A stretch of 64,000 nt of DNA, from positions 331,946 through 395,945 of the forward strand of contig CAKUBV010000001.1 of NCBI GenBank assembly GCA_934643455.1, in the 5' to 3' direction. Below the pieces are notes generated by a model. It was not told the origin of the DNA. It was given only the letters and a program-made list of their open reading frames with translations, and did no database searches. Shown here one piece after another: positions 17,793 to 26,524 of the stretch (position 1 is the stretch's first letter; the number at the start of each line of letters is the position of its first letter). This DNA is from Candidatus Proelusimicrobium excrementi (GTDB lineage Bacteria; Elusimicrobiota; Elusimicrobia; Elusimicrobiales; Elusimicrobiaceae). Made by a program: the position numbers and the translations under genes.

Positions 17793-18386
17793 TTATTTTT
17801 TAATAACTACCGCCGGAGCGTTTCTGAAGTTAAGAAAGCCCAGGCAAGTCAAACAATACGCGAAAGGCTGCGTAATATTAATAAAGTTGTGGTATATTTG
17901 AAATTCGCTGTGTTTTTCCACTCCGCGCAGTTCAAGTTCGTGGTTTAAAGATTTGTTAAGCCACATTTTTGCGTGCCCTTCGGCTATTTCGTCGTCTATA
18001 GGAGTATCAAAATACTCCACATATTCCGCCGCCCAGCCGCCGATGAGTTTGCCGTTTTTTCTGCCCCAGCATATGCCTACGCCGGTAGCTATGGCTTTAT
18101 GCTCGGTTATATTCGCGCCGTTGCCGGCGATAATAACCTCCAGCACCGCGCCGTGTTTGAAGCTGTTCGCAACCTGTTCCACGGGCACTATATTGCCGTA
18201 TAGTTCCGGCGGAAGCACCGACGTATATGGAATCACGTTGAAATCCTGTATTTTAGCCTGAGTCAAAGCCGAGTCATAGCAGAAAGTTTCAAAAGGCTGA
18301 GGCGGAATACCGTCCGCCGCCTGCCCGGCCCCGCCGGTGTGAAAAGCCAAAGTAGGATATCTTGTTCCATATTCCTGATTTTCCAT
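17793..18386 (-). CDS. aaxB: Pyruvoyl-dependent arginine decarboxylase
   Basis: 197 residues. Matches, from memory, chlamydial AaxB along nearly its whole length: YGTRYPTLAFHTGG, PPQPFETFCYDSAL, PYTSVLPPELYGNIVPV, SFKHGAVLEVI and LIGGWAAEYVE. The proenzyme should cut itself between Thr55 and Ser56 in PYTSVLP, and Ser56 becomes the pyruvoyl group. It converts arginine to agmatine and CO2 in the cytoplasm, using up a proton. AGGAG lies seven bases before ATG. It is 36 bases from the porin gene upstream and 66 from the antiporter downstream. Length is normal for the AaxB branch. Confidence 0.93.
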   Translation of the reverse strand: MENQEYGTRYPTLAFHTGGAGQAADGIPPQPFETFCYDSALTQAKIQDFNVIPYTSVLPPELYGNIVPVEQVANSFKHGAVLEVIIAGNGANITEHKAIATGVGICWGRKNGKLIGGWAAEYVEYFDTPIDDEIAEGHAKMWLNKSLNHELELRGVEKHSEFQIYHNFINITQPFAYCLTCLGFLNFRNAPAVVIKK

Positions 18387-18422
18387 AATATATCTCCTTT
18401 TACCCCTGATTTTTAAATTTAT

Positions 18423-19694
18423 TTAGAACATCAAAGCCGTCCTGAGCCCCGCGGCGGTAACCCACTCTTTTTCGGAATTAAGCCCCGCGGCGGGGTAAAA
18501 CTGTACGTCCGGCGTTATTGTAAGGCATTTGCCGAGGCCCCATACCCATTGGGCTTCAAATACGGTTTCACCGGTGCGGACATACGGCGCGCCCAAAGCC
18601 TTTTGACTGAGGCGGTTATAAGCCGCGCCGACGGTTATTGCGTCAAGAGGATTCCTGTCCAAAGGATTTCGGTAAGAAAGGCCCAAAACATAAGATTGTT
18701 TAACCGGCGTAATATTGTTTACCGAGCCGTTGGCCCGCCCGAATGCGCTCCATTTCCCGCCCAGGTTTTCCTCCGCGTTAAATGACCATCCCCAGCTGTA
18801 GCCTTTCTGCTCTTCCGTGGAAGGCTGATAATAACCCATAAGCCCGTATTGTCCGCTTTCGTCGGAATAATTTAAAGAAGCGAACCCCGTATAATCACCG
18901 TCGAAAGCTTCTTTAAACTTTATGCGGCTGCCGCTTATGTTAGAAGCCGACTGATACCCGCCGGAAAGTGTAATTTCCTCACTCAGCGCGGCGGAAATAT
19001 ATACGCCCAAACCGGCCAAGGGATAACTTGCGCTGGCGTTTTGGGAAAGCGCGTAATTGATAAGCCCCGTCTGCTGATTGGAATCGTAAGTGGTGCCGTC
19101 AAAATTATAAAGCGGAAATTGCCCTACGGTTAAGCTGAACCAAGCCAAAGAACCCGGCATAGTATGCGTGTAGCTTAATTGGGAAAATACGTCCTGCCTC
19201 TCCGGATAATCGTTTATCGCGGAAGCAACGCCAACCCTTGAATCCAGCTCCCCGGCTTCAAGCCCCCAATAACGCACCAAATTATAGTTAAAGTCAATTT
19301 GGCCGGAGCCGAATTTTGTATCCTTAAAAATATTCCAGACGGCGTAAGGATAGTAAATGCCCTGCACGGCGGTGTTTTTGCCGCTCGGCGCGGCGCGCTG
19401 GGCCGTATAGGAAATATCGACCCCGTAGCGCAGGCCCGTTTTTTCCTGGACGAAATCCTTAAAATCGGAATAGAAAGCAAGGCAGCCGTCATGATTTCTT
19501 ATCGTTTCGTTCTGCGCAAGCCTTCTTTCGTGCCTGGCGGGAAGATGTATCATGGAAATATCGTCTTCCATAATTTCTTCGTACATTATCAAAAAACCCG
19601 AATTTTCGCTTTTGTTTTCCTGCGACGGCGCAAAAGACGCGCAGAAAAAAACCAAAGCGCACGCAAGCGCGGACGCGCTTAATTTTTTTACCAT
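18423..19694 (-). CDS. aaxA: OprB-type outer-membrane porin of the arginine system
   Basis: 423 residues with a signal peptide (LSASALACALVFFCASFAPS). The remaining sequence has beta-barrel alternation and features of the carbohydrate-selective OprB porin family (DFNYNLVRYWGLEAGELDSRVGVASA, WFSLTVGQFPLYNFDGTTYDSNQQTGLINYA-type region, C-terminal LRTALMF). In Chlamydia AaxA is an OprB-like porin that lets arginine cross the outer membrane. The first position in an operon with AaxB and AaxC supports the same role here. The start has GGGGG seven bases ahead. TTGACA at 19782-19777 (minus strand) is a possible -35, with TATAAA 21 bases further on, a longer gap than normal. Confidence 0.8.
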   Translation of the reverse strand: MVKKLSASALACALVFFCASFAPSQENKSENSGFLIMYEEIMEDDISMIHLPARHERRLAQNETIRNHDGCLAFYSDFKDFVQEKTGLRYGVDISYTAQRAAPSGKNTAVQGIYYPYAVWNIFKDTKFGSGQIDFNYNLVRYWGLEAGELDSRVGVASAINDYPERQDVFSQLSYTHTMPGSLAWFSLTVGQFPLYNFDGTTYDSNQQTGLINYALSQNASASYPLAGLGVYISAALSEEITLSGGYQSASNISGSRIKFKEAFDGDYTGFASLNYSDESGQYGLMGYYQPSTEEQKGYSWGWSFNAEENLGGKWSAFGRANGSVNNITPVKQSYVLGLSYRNPLDRNPLDAITVGAAYNRLSQKALGAPYVRTGETVFEAQWVWGLGKCLTITPDVQFYPAAGLNSEKEWVTAAGLRTALMF

Positions 19695-19801
19695 TGTTAC
19701 CCCCGGTACTTCTTATTCCACATTCGGCGTCCGCTTTTTGCAAACGCCTTTTATAGTTTCTTCCAAAACGGATTATTGTCAAGTGGGGGGATATTTTAGT
19801 A

Positions 19802-19860
19802 CATTGGTATTATATTATACTTGCTCTTCCCATTTATATATAATGTAATAAATACCAATG
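19802..19860 (+). promoter_or_regulatory. Inverted repeat and -10 box before the dideoxysugar operon
   Basis: CATTGGTATT (19802-19811) and AATACCAATG (19851-19860) are exact inverted copies 39 bases apart, with A/T-rich partly complementary flanks inside. TATAAT at 19839-19844 lies between the arms. The right arm ends at the GGAGG of rfbF, so a long hairpin could hide the ribosome site, or the arms could be an operator. Confidence 0.45.
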
Positions 19861-19872
19861 GAGGCCTCTTTT

Positions 19873-20649
19873 ATGAAAGCTGTAATTTTAGCCGGCGGTT
19901 TGGGCACAAGAATATCGGAAGAATCCCATTTGAAGCCGAAACCGATGATAGAAATCGGCGGCAAGCCGATACTGTGGCATATAATGAAGATGTACTCTGC
20001 GGCCGGAGTAAACGAATTTATTATTTTGGCCGGATACAAAAGCTATGTCATAAAGGAATATTTCGCGGATTATTTCCTTCACAATTCAGATTTGTGCATA
20101 GACTTGCGCACAAATACGATACAAACCCTAAACCATAAAGCCGAACCTTGGAAAGTAACCATTCTTGACACCGGCTTAAACACTATGACCGGCGGACGCA
20201 TAAAACAGGCGGAAAATTTTATCAACGGGGAAACTTTCCTTTTAACCTACGGCGACGGCGTCAGCGACGTCAATATGAAAGAGCTTATTTCCTACCATAA
20301 AAAATCCGGCAAACTGGCAACGGTAACCACCGTTCAGCCGGAAGGACGCTTCGGCGCAATGGATATCGGCGCGGATGGCGGCATAAAATCTTTTAAGGAA
20401 AAGCCGAAAGGCGACGGCGGCTGGATAAATGCGGGCTTTTTCGTATTGGAGCCGGAAATCTTTAAATATCTGCCGGAGGGCGGCCTTTCCTGCGTATGGG
20501 AAAGAGAACCGCTTGAAAAGCTGGCAAAAAACGGACAGCTGCAAGCTTTTAAACACGAAGGCTTTTGGAAGCCAATGGACGCCCTGCGCGATAAAAACCA
20601 GCTGGAAGAGCTTTGGGCCTCGGGCAAAGCGCCATGGAAGGTATGGTAA
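19873..20649 (+). CDS. rfbF: Glucose-1-phosphate cytidylyltransferase
   Basis: 258 residues; start at 19873 because GGAGG lies eight bases ahead and MKAVILAGGLGTRISEES is the exact beginning of the family. It makes CDP-glucose from CTP and glucose-1-phosphate in the cytoplasm. Motifs seen: LAGGLGTR nucleotide loop, KPMIEIGGKPILWHIM, TYGDGVSDV (metal-binding DG-D), GWINAGFFVLE and FWKPMDALRDK. First gene of the operon that runs to about 32538. The next gene starts one base after the stop. The TPP, dehydratase and dehydrase genes that follow fit CDP-3,6-dideoxyhexose synthesis. Confidence 0.95.
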   Translation: MKAVILAGGLGTRISEESHLKPKPMIEIGGKPILWHIMKMYSAAGVNEFIILAGYKSYVIKEYFADYFLHNSDLCIDLRTNTIQTLNHKAEPWKVTILDTGLNTMTGGRIKQAENFINGETFLLTYGDGVSDVNMKELISYHKKSGKLATVTTVQPEGRFGAMDIGADGGIKSFKEKPKGDGGWINAGFFVLEPEIFKYLPEGGLSCVWEREPLEKLAKNGQLQAFKHEGFWKPMDALRDKNQLEELWASGKAPWKVW

Positions 20650-20650
20650 A

Positions 20651-21718
20651 ATGAAAGATTTTTTTAAAGGCAAAAAAGTTTTATTAACCGGCCATACTGG
20701 CTTTAAAGGTTCTTGGCTGGCGTTATGGCTCCATTCATTGGGGGCGGACGTTTTGGGATATGCTTTAAAACCCAATACCGAGCCTTCCCTTTTTAAAGTC
20801 TTGAACCTTGAAAATAAAATACAAAGCGTTTTCGGCGATATTACCGACGAAGACCACTTAAAAAAAGTTTTTGATTCTTTCCGCCCGGAAATAGTTTTTC
20901 ATCTTGCGGCCCAGCCGCTTGTAAGGCTATCTTACGCGGAACCGGTTTTAACTTACAAAACAAACGTAATAGGCACTTTAAACGTATTGGAAGCAGCCCG
21001 CGCCGCGGGAAGCGTAAAAGCTTTCGTCAACATTACCACCGATAAATGCTACGAAAACAGGGAAATTTCAAAAGGATATACTGAAGACGAGCCTATGGGC
21101 GGATATGATATGTATTCTTCCTCAAAAGGCTGCGTGGAGATAATGTCCGCTTCCTACCGCCGCTGCTTTTTAGACGGTTCCTATGCCATGGCCACGGTAA
21201 GAGCGGGCAACGTAATAGGCGGCGGAGATTGGGCCCAAGACAGGCTTCTTCCCGATTGCGTCAGGCAAATCAACGAGGGCAAAACCATAGAGATACGCAA
21301 TCCTTCCGCCGTGCGCCCCTGGCAGCACGTTTTGGAGCCTTTGGGGGCTTATATACTTTTGGCGGAACTTCTTTTTACGCAAGGCGCAAAATACGCCCAA
21401 GGCTTTAACATCGGCCCGGAAGAGGGCCATGTTCTTACCGTCGGGGAAATAGCTTACATGGCGGTAAAATTCTACGGAAAAGGCAAAGTGGAAATACGCA
21501 AAAAAGATAATCTCCACGAAGCCAACCTGCTTATGCTTGATATAAACAAAGCAAAACGCGTTTTGGGCTGGAAGCCGGTCTACACTGCGGAACAAGCCGT
21601 AGAAAAGACAATAGAGTGGTATAAACTATTTTACTCCGGGCGGGAAGATATGTCCGCCTTTACTTTAAGCCAAATTAAAGATTACGAAAAGGATTTATTA
21701 TCATGGAAAAAGAATTAA
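20651..21718 (+). CDS. rfbG: CDP-glucose 4,6-dehydratase
   Basis: 355 residues from ATG 20651, which directly follows the rfbF stop; the open frame extends further upstream but only inside rfbF. An extended short-chain dehydrogenase with TGHTGFKGSWL (NAD-binding), a DKCYEN motif where many relatives have a Ser/Thr, and YSSSKGCVE (YxxxK catalytic pair). It turns CDP-glucose into CDP-4-keto-6-deoxyglucose, the branch point to 3,6-dideoxyhexoses. Very close to RfbG/DdhB by motif content and length. Its end overlaps rfbH by 16 bases, which suggests coupled translation. Confidence 0.95.
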   Translation: MKDFFKGKKVLLTGHTGFKGSWLALWLHSLGADVLGYALKPNTEPSLFKVLNLENKIQSVFGDITDEDHLKKVFDSFRPEIVFHLAAQPLVRLSYAEPVLTYKTNVIGTLNVLEAARAAGSVKAFVNITTDKCYENREISKGYTEDEPMGGYDMYSSSKGCVEIMSASYRRCFLDGSYAMATVRAGNVIGGGDWAQDRLLPDCVRQINEGKTIEIRNPSAVRPWQHVLEPLGAYILLAELLFTQGAKYAQGFNIGPEEGHVLTVGEIAYMAVKFYGKGKVEIRKKDNLHEANLLMLDINKAKRVLGWKPVYTAEQAVEKTIEWYKLFYSGREDMSAFTLSQIKDYEKDLLSWKKN

Positions 21719-23058
21719 GGGACGCGGTTAAAAAAGCCGCACTGGAATATTATCAAAAAACGCACGCCGTAAAAAAGCAAAAAGTTTATATCCCGGCATC
21801 CGGGAAATGTTTGGACGAAGAAGATCTCTCAAACATGATTGACGCCACTCTTGATATGTGGCTTACCGCCGGACGCTTTAATGACGAATTTGAAAAACGC
21901 TTCGCCGATTTTTTAGGCGTCAAACACGCTTTGACGACAAATTCCGGCTCCAGCGCGAACCTGCTTGCGCTTACGGCTTTAACATCCCACAAACTGGGGG
22001 AAAGAAGGCTAAAAAAAGGCGATGAAGTCATTACTGTTGCGGCGGGCTTTCCCACAACGGTAAACCCCATAATACAAAACGGCCTTACGCCGGTTTTCGC
22101 GGACGTGGATTTAAAAACGCACAATATTTCCGCCGAACAAATAGAAGAGTCCATTACGCCAAAAACCAAAGCCGTTTTCGTGGCGCATACTTTGGGCAAT
22201 CCGTTTAATTTGGGGGAAATTCTGCCCATTTGCCAAAAACACAATCTTTGGCTTATTGAAGATTCCTGCGACGCCCTCGGCGCAAAATATGACGGCAAAT
22301 ATACCGGGACTATCGGGCATATAGGCACTTTCAGCTTTTATCCGGCGCACCACATAACCATGGGGGAAGGCGGGGCTTTGTGCACAAACGACACTCAGCT
22401 TTACAGGATTATAATGTCCTTCAGGGATTGGGGCCGCGACTGCTGGTGCAAACCCGGCGTAGACAATACCTGCAAAAACCGTTTTAATATGCAGCTTGGC
22501 AAACTGCCTTTCGGCTATGACCATAAATACACCTATTCTCACATAGGCTATAACCTTAAAATAACCGATTGGCAGGCGGCCTGCGCGCTTTCCCAGCTTA
22601 AAAAACTGGAGGGCTTCGTCGCAAAAAGAAAAGCCAATTTCGCCCTTCTTTTAGAGGGGCTTAAACCCTTTGAGAAGTATTTTATCCTGCCCGAGCACGA
22701 GCCTAAAGCCGAGCCCAGCTGGTTTGGGCTGCTGCTTACCGTAAAGGAAGACGCCGGTTTTAACAAAATAGAACTTTGCAAATATTTGGAAGAACACGGC
22801 ATAGGCACAAGGCAGCTTTTTGCCGGGAATCTTTTAAGGCAGCCGGCTTTTACGGAAAACGACATCGCTTTAAGAATAAAAAACTCGTCATTGCTTAACT
22901 CGCGCGATTTGAATGAAGAACATTACGCCATGCTCCCCAACACCGATAAAGTTATGAACGGCAGTTTCTGGGTAGGAGTATGGCCCGGCCTTACGGAAGA
23001 AGACATAAGCAAAACCATAAAAACCTTCCAAGATTTTTTATCCTCAAAAAACAAATAG
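21703..23058 (+). CDS. rfbH: CDP-6-deoxy-4-keto-glucose-3-dehydrase (E1, PMP and iron-sulfur enzyme)
   Basis: 451 residues of the DegT/AryC/RfbH family. The usual PLP-binding Lys is replaced by His in SFYPAHHITMGEGGAL (about residue 216), the mark of the C-3 deoxygenating E1 enzymes (DdhC/AscC) that use PMP. Cys-rich FRDWGRDCWCKPGVDNTCKNRF shortly after is the 2Fe-2S cluster region. It removes the C-3 hydroxyl of CDP-4-keto-6-deoxyglucose. The partner reductase E3 (DdhD/AscD) is not in the window, so electrons must come from elsewhere. Length is normal. Overlaps rfbG, and is followed by an aldolase-like gene after nine bases. Confidence 0.95.
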   Translation: MEKELRDAVKKAALEYYQKTHAVKKQKVYIPASGKCLDEEDLSNMIDATLDMWLTAGRFNDEFEKRFADFLGVKHALTTNSGSSANLLALTALTSHKLGERRLKKGDEVITVAAGFPTTVNPIIQNGLTPVFADVDLKTHNISAEQIEESITPKTKAVFVAHTLGNPFNLGEILPICQKHNLWLIEDSCDALGAKYDGKYTGTIGHIGTFSFYPAHHITMGEGGALCTNDTQLYRIIMSFRDWGRDCWCKPGVDNTCKNRFNMQLGKLPFGYDHKYTYSHIGYNLKITDWQAACALSQLKKLEGFVAKRKANFALLLEGLKPFEKYFILPEHEPKAEPSWFGLLLTVKEDAGFNKIELCKYLEEHGIGTRQLFAGNLLRQPAFTENDIALRIKNSSLLNSRDLNEEHYAMLPNTDKVMNGSFWVGVWPGLTEEDISKTIKTFQDFLSSKNK

Positions 23059-23067
23059 GAGATTAAA

Positions 23068-23889
23068 ATGAATTGTCTTGAAAAAAAGATGGTAGACATA
23101 CTTACGGATTTGAAACATAATCACCATGTAGAAGGAGTAAAGGCGGAATTTGAAGCCGAAGGAACCCGCCTTGAAGAAGCCATGCGCTTAAAAGAAGTCG
23201 TAACCACGGCAGGGCTTGAACTTACCATAAAAGTCGGCGGCTGTGAAGCTTTAAAAGATATGTACGACGCCAAAATAATAGGCGTATCAAGGATAGTAGG
23301 CCCTATGATAGAAACGCCTTACGCTTTAAGCAAATTCGTCCATTCGGCGAAAATGGCTTTTCCCAAGGAATACGGCGACGACGTAAAATTTTTAGTCAAC
23401 ATTGAAACCGAAACCGGCCATAAAAACCTTGAAGCCATGCTTAACTCCGACGCTATTAAAGGTATTCACGGCGTAGTGCTGGGCAGGGTGGATATGTGCG
23501 GCTCTTTGGGGCTTACGAGGGAAGATATAAACTCCGACGAGATTTTTAAAATCGCAAAAGATATTCTTTCCAAATGCAAAGCGCGCGGGCTGGAATGCTG
23601 CATAGGCGGCGGCGTTTCCGCGCATTCTTTGCCTTTCTTTAAAAATCTGCCCGAAGGCGTTTTGGACAGATACGAAACGCGCAAAATCATATTTGACGCA
23701 AAAGCTTCTTTACAAGACGCAAACGCGCCGCAAGGCATTTTAAAAGCCGTGGGTTTTGAACTTTTATGGCTGAAAAACAAACGTGATTTTTACGGCTGTA
23801 TCCATAAAGAAGACGCAAAGAGAATCGATATGCTGGAAGCGCGTTATAAAAAACTTATAGAAGAAGCGGGGGGACAAACGGGTTATTAA
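23068..23889 (+). CDS. HpcH/HpaI-type aldolase/citrate-lyase-fold protein
   Basis: 273 residues with AGGAG six bases before ATG. TIM-barrel features of the pyruvate-binding HpcH/HpaI and citrate lyase beta family: LTIKVGGCEA, RIVGPMIETPYAL (E in the metal site), FLVNIETETGH and HGVVLGRVDMCGSLGL (D metal ligand). Such enzymes bind a divalent metal and cleave or form carbon-carbon bonds with pyruvate or acyl enolates. Its place between the dehydrase RfbH and a TPP enzyme suggests work on the same deoxysugar or supply of a two- or three-carbon unit. That role is inferred from context only. Confidence 0.75.
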   Translation: MNCLEKKMVDILTDLKHNHHVEGVKAEFEAEGTRLEEAMRLKEVVTTAGLELTIKVGGCEALKDMYDAKIIGVSRIVGPMIETPYALSKFVHSAKMAFPKEYGDDVKFLVNIETETGHKNLEAMLNSDAIKGIHGVVLGRVDMCGSLGLTREDINSDEIFKIAKDILSKCKARGLECCIGGGVSAHSLPFFKNLPEGVLDRYETRKIIFDAKASLQDANAPQGILKAVGFELLWLKNKRDFYGCIHKEDAKRIDMLEARYKKLIEEAGGQTGY

Positions 23890-23903
23890 TCCGCTTGATT
23901 ATT

Positions 23904-25649
23904 ATGATTAAAGTTTCGGATTACATCGCCAAATTTTTAGAGGATCAAGGCGTCAAGGATATGTTTATGATATCCGGCGGCGGCGCAATGCACTTAAACG
24001 ACAGCTTCGGCCACAGTAAAATAAAATACTATTGCGGACACAATGAGCAGGCCATAGCCATTGCGGCGGAAGGCTACGCCAGATTAAAACAGGATTTGGC
24101 CGTGGTATCCGTAACAACCGGCCCCGGAGGGCTTAACTGCCTTAACGGAGTCTTCGGACAATGGACGGACAGCGCACCGGTTTTGTACATTTCCGGGCAA
24201 GTTAAATTTTCCACCACTATGGCAAGCTGCCCTGAAATTCCGCTAAGGCAGCTTGGCGATCAGGAAGTAAATATAATATCGGTGGTTAAACCTCTAACAA
24301 AATACGCCGTAATGGTTACCGACGCTTATACCATAAAATATCACTTGGAAAAGGCCGTATATCTGGCGAAAAACGGCAGGCCGGGCCCAGTGTGGCTTGA
24401 TATCCCCATCAATATCCAGGCCGCTTTAATTGACGAGAAAAAACTTAAAGGATTTAATGCGCCCCAAACGCCTAAATACAATTTAAAAATCAAAGAAACG
24501 CTTAAAGCCTTAAGCAATGCGAAATCTCCGCTTATCGCCGCGGGGCACGGCATAAGGCTGGCCGGGGCGGAAAAAGAATTTTATACGCTCGCCAAAAAGC
24601 TTAATATACCGGTCGTTTCCACTTTTAACGGTTTTGATTTAATTCCTTCAAACGATCCTCTTTTTGCCGGCAGAATAGGAACGGTGGGGCAAAGAGCCGG
24701 CAATTTTGCGCTTCAAAACGCTGACGTCATATTATTTTTAGGCACGCGCAACAATATCCGCCAAGCCAGCTACAACTACGAGAATTTTGCAAAAAAAGCC
24801 AAAAAAATCATAGTGGATATTGACGAAGCGGAACTTAAAAAGCCCACCGTTAAACCCGATATCCCCGTTTTGGCCGATCTTAAAGAGTTTATAAAAGCTT
24901 TAAACGCTCAGGCTAAACCGCTTAAAGTGAAGCCTTGGCTTGATTGGTGCGGTAAAAATATAAAAAAATATACGCCTTTAAGCGAGTTTAAAATAAACTT
25001 AAACGAACGCCCCAATCCATACCAAGCGGCCCAAATGATAACGGAACTTTCCGGCAATATGCCCGTTGCAGCTTCCAACGCGACGGCGTGTTTGACGCTT
25101 TTCCAGGCCGGGGTATCGACAAAAGGTAAAAGAATGTTTTTAAACTCCGGCGACGCTTCCATGGGATACGGCCTGCCCGCGGCAATAGGGGCCTGCATAG
25201 CCAATGGCAAAAAGGATACGGTCTGCCTTGAAGGCGACGGCAGTATAATGATGAATTTGCAGGAACTGCAAACCGTTAAGACCAATAATCTTCCTCTTAA
25301 GATATTTATTTTTAACAACAACGGCTACATTTCCATAAAGCAAACTCAAAAAAACTTTTTTGGCCGCTATACGGCTTGCGGGTGCGCCAGCGGCGTTGAA
25401 ATACCAGATTTTTCAAAAATAGCGAAAGCCTTCGGGCTGAAATTTATTAAAATAAACTGCGGCAAGAACTTAAACAAAGGCATAGTCAAAACGCTTAAAA
25501 CGCCGGGCCCGGTAATTTGCGAAATTGTTTTGAAGGAAGATTACATATTTACGCCTAAGCTTTCTTCAAAAAAACTGCCCGACGGCACTATGGTATCGCC
25601 CAGCTTGGAAGATATGTACCCTTTCATACAAACGGAGCAATTTAACTAA
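23904..25649 (+). CDS. Thiamine diphosphate enzyme of the acetolactate-synthase type
   Basis: 581 residues from ATG 23904 (an in-frame TTG nine bases earlier is less likely; no good ribosome site for either). The N-terminal TPP domain has the catalytic Glu48 in HNEQAIAIAAEGYAR, a central domain is around residues 190-330, and the C-terminal TPP domain has GDGS...NN with NNNGY (about residues 443-473). In Yersinia the relative YerE adds a two-carbon unit from pyruvate to a CDP-3,6-dideoxy-4-keto sugar to make yersiniose. Position after rfbFGH makes a branched-chain sugar a good guess here. A housekeeping acetolactate synthase is unlikely because no small subunit is present. Confidence 0.8.
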   Translation: MIKVSDYIAKFLEDQGVKDMFMISGGGAMHLNDSFGHSKIKYYCGHNEQAIAIAAEGYARLKQDLAVVSVTTGPGGLNCLNGVFGQWTDSAPVLYISGQVKFSTTMASCPEIPLRQLGDQEVNIISVVKPLTKYAVMVTDAYTIKYHLEKAVYLAKNGRPGPVWLDIPINIQAALIDEKKLKGFNAPQTPKYNLKIKETLKALSNAKSPLIAAGHGIRLAGAEKEFYTLAKKLNIPVVSTFNGFDLIPSNDPLFAGRIGTVGQRAGNFALQNADVILFLGTRNNIRQASYNYENFAKKAKKIIVDIDEAELKKPTVKPDIPVLADLKEFIKALNAQAKPLKVKPWLDWCGKNIKKYTPLSEFKINLNERPNPYQAAQMITELSGNMPVAASNATACLTLFQAGVSTKGKRMFLNSGDASMGYGLPAAIGACIANGKKDTVCLEGDGSIMMNLQELQTVKTNNLPLKIFIFNNNGYISIKQTQKNFFGRYTACGCASGVEIPDFSKIAKAFGLKFIKINCGKNLNKGIVKTLKTPGPVICEIVLKEDYIFTPKLSSKKLPDGTMVSPSLEDMYPFIQTEQFN

Positions 25650-26524
25650 TGAAAACCATTCTTATTACCGGCATAACCGGTTATTTGGGTTCAAGAACGG
25701 CGGCGCGCCTGCTTGAAGAAGGCTTTAAAGTTATAGGCGTCACGCCCTGCCGCAAGGACTCTATGCCCCCGCGGGAAAACCTAAAACTTTACTACCTTGA
25801 CGAAACGAGTTTGGAGGAAGTTTTTTCCTCAAACAAAACAGACGGCGTAATCCACTTTGCCACCTGCTACGGCAGAACGGGCGAAAGCCCCGCGCGCGTA
25901 GCCGAGGTAAACTTGCTCTTTCCCTTGGAAATACTCAATTTGGCCGTAAAGCATAAAACCGGATTTTTTATCAATACCGACACTATTTTGACGCCGCTTT
26001 TGAACCCTTACGCTTTGACAAAGGCGCAATTCGCTCAGTGGCTGAAACTTTATGAAGACAAAATAACCGTCGTCAATATGCGGCTTGACCATTTTTACGG
26101 CCCTTTTGACAAGCCCGTCAAATTTATAGCTTTTATTTTAAGGGAGCTTAAAAACAAAGTTCCCGTCATACCGCTTACGCAAGGCGGCCAAACCCGCGAT
26201 TTTATTTATATAGACGATTTGATTTCCGCCTATATCTGCGTTTTAAACGCCGTTATCGGGGGGAAATTAAAACTCGGCAAAATACATAATCTCGAAGTCG
26301 CAACCGGCTCGAAACATTCCATAAAAGAGCTTGTTACCGCGCTTAAAGAACTTACCGGCAACACCGTAACCAAGTTGGATTTCGGAGCGGTTCCTTACAG
26401 AAAAAACGAAGTGCTTGACTATCAAATCGACAATTCCGCCCTGCTTGAGCTGGGCTGGAAGCCTTCCAAAACGCTTTTGCAAGGCCTTAAAGAAATAATC
26501 AAACAAGAGGGGGGTGTCAAATGA
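25649..26524 (+). CDS. rfbS: NAD(P)-dependent sugar 4-ketoreductase, CDP-paratose synthase-like
   Basis: 291 residues of the extended short-chain dehydrogenase type, start overlapping the upstream stop (TAATG). TGITGYLGSRTAARL is the nucleotide-binding loop, YALTK the catalytic YxxxK, and FYGPFD plus TRDFIYIDDL are seen in CDP-paratose and CDP-abequose synthases. ATCYGRTGESPA with PLEILNL recalls RfbS of Salmonella. It would reduce the 4-keto group of CDP-3,6-dideoxy-4-ketoglucose and supply the substrate of the RfbE-like epimerase four genes on. It could instead reduce the product of the TPP enzyme (as YerF does). Confidence 0.65.
   Translation: MKTILITGITGYLGSRTAARLLEEGFKVIGVTPCRKDSMPPRENLKLYYLDETSLEEVFSSNKTDGVIHFATCYGRTGESPARVAEVNLLFPLEILNLAVKHKTGFFINTDTILTPLLNPYALTKAQFAQWLKLYEDKITVVNMRLDHFYGPFDKPVKFIAFILRELKNKVPVIPLTQGGQTRDFIYIDDLISAYICVLNAVIGGKLKLGKIHNLEVATGSKHSIKELVTALKELTGNTVTKLDFGAVPYRKNEVLDYQIDNSALLELGWKPSKTLLQGLKEIIKQEGGVK

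Noticed and set aside
20242..20775. Minus-strand open frame of 177 codons
   Set aside because: Opposite the rfbF/rfbG junction; both plus-strand genes are certain.
23904..25649. Housekeeping acetolactate synthase (ilvB)
   Set aside because: No ilvN or other branched-chain amino acid genes nearby; embedded in a sugar operon.
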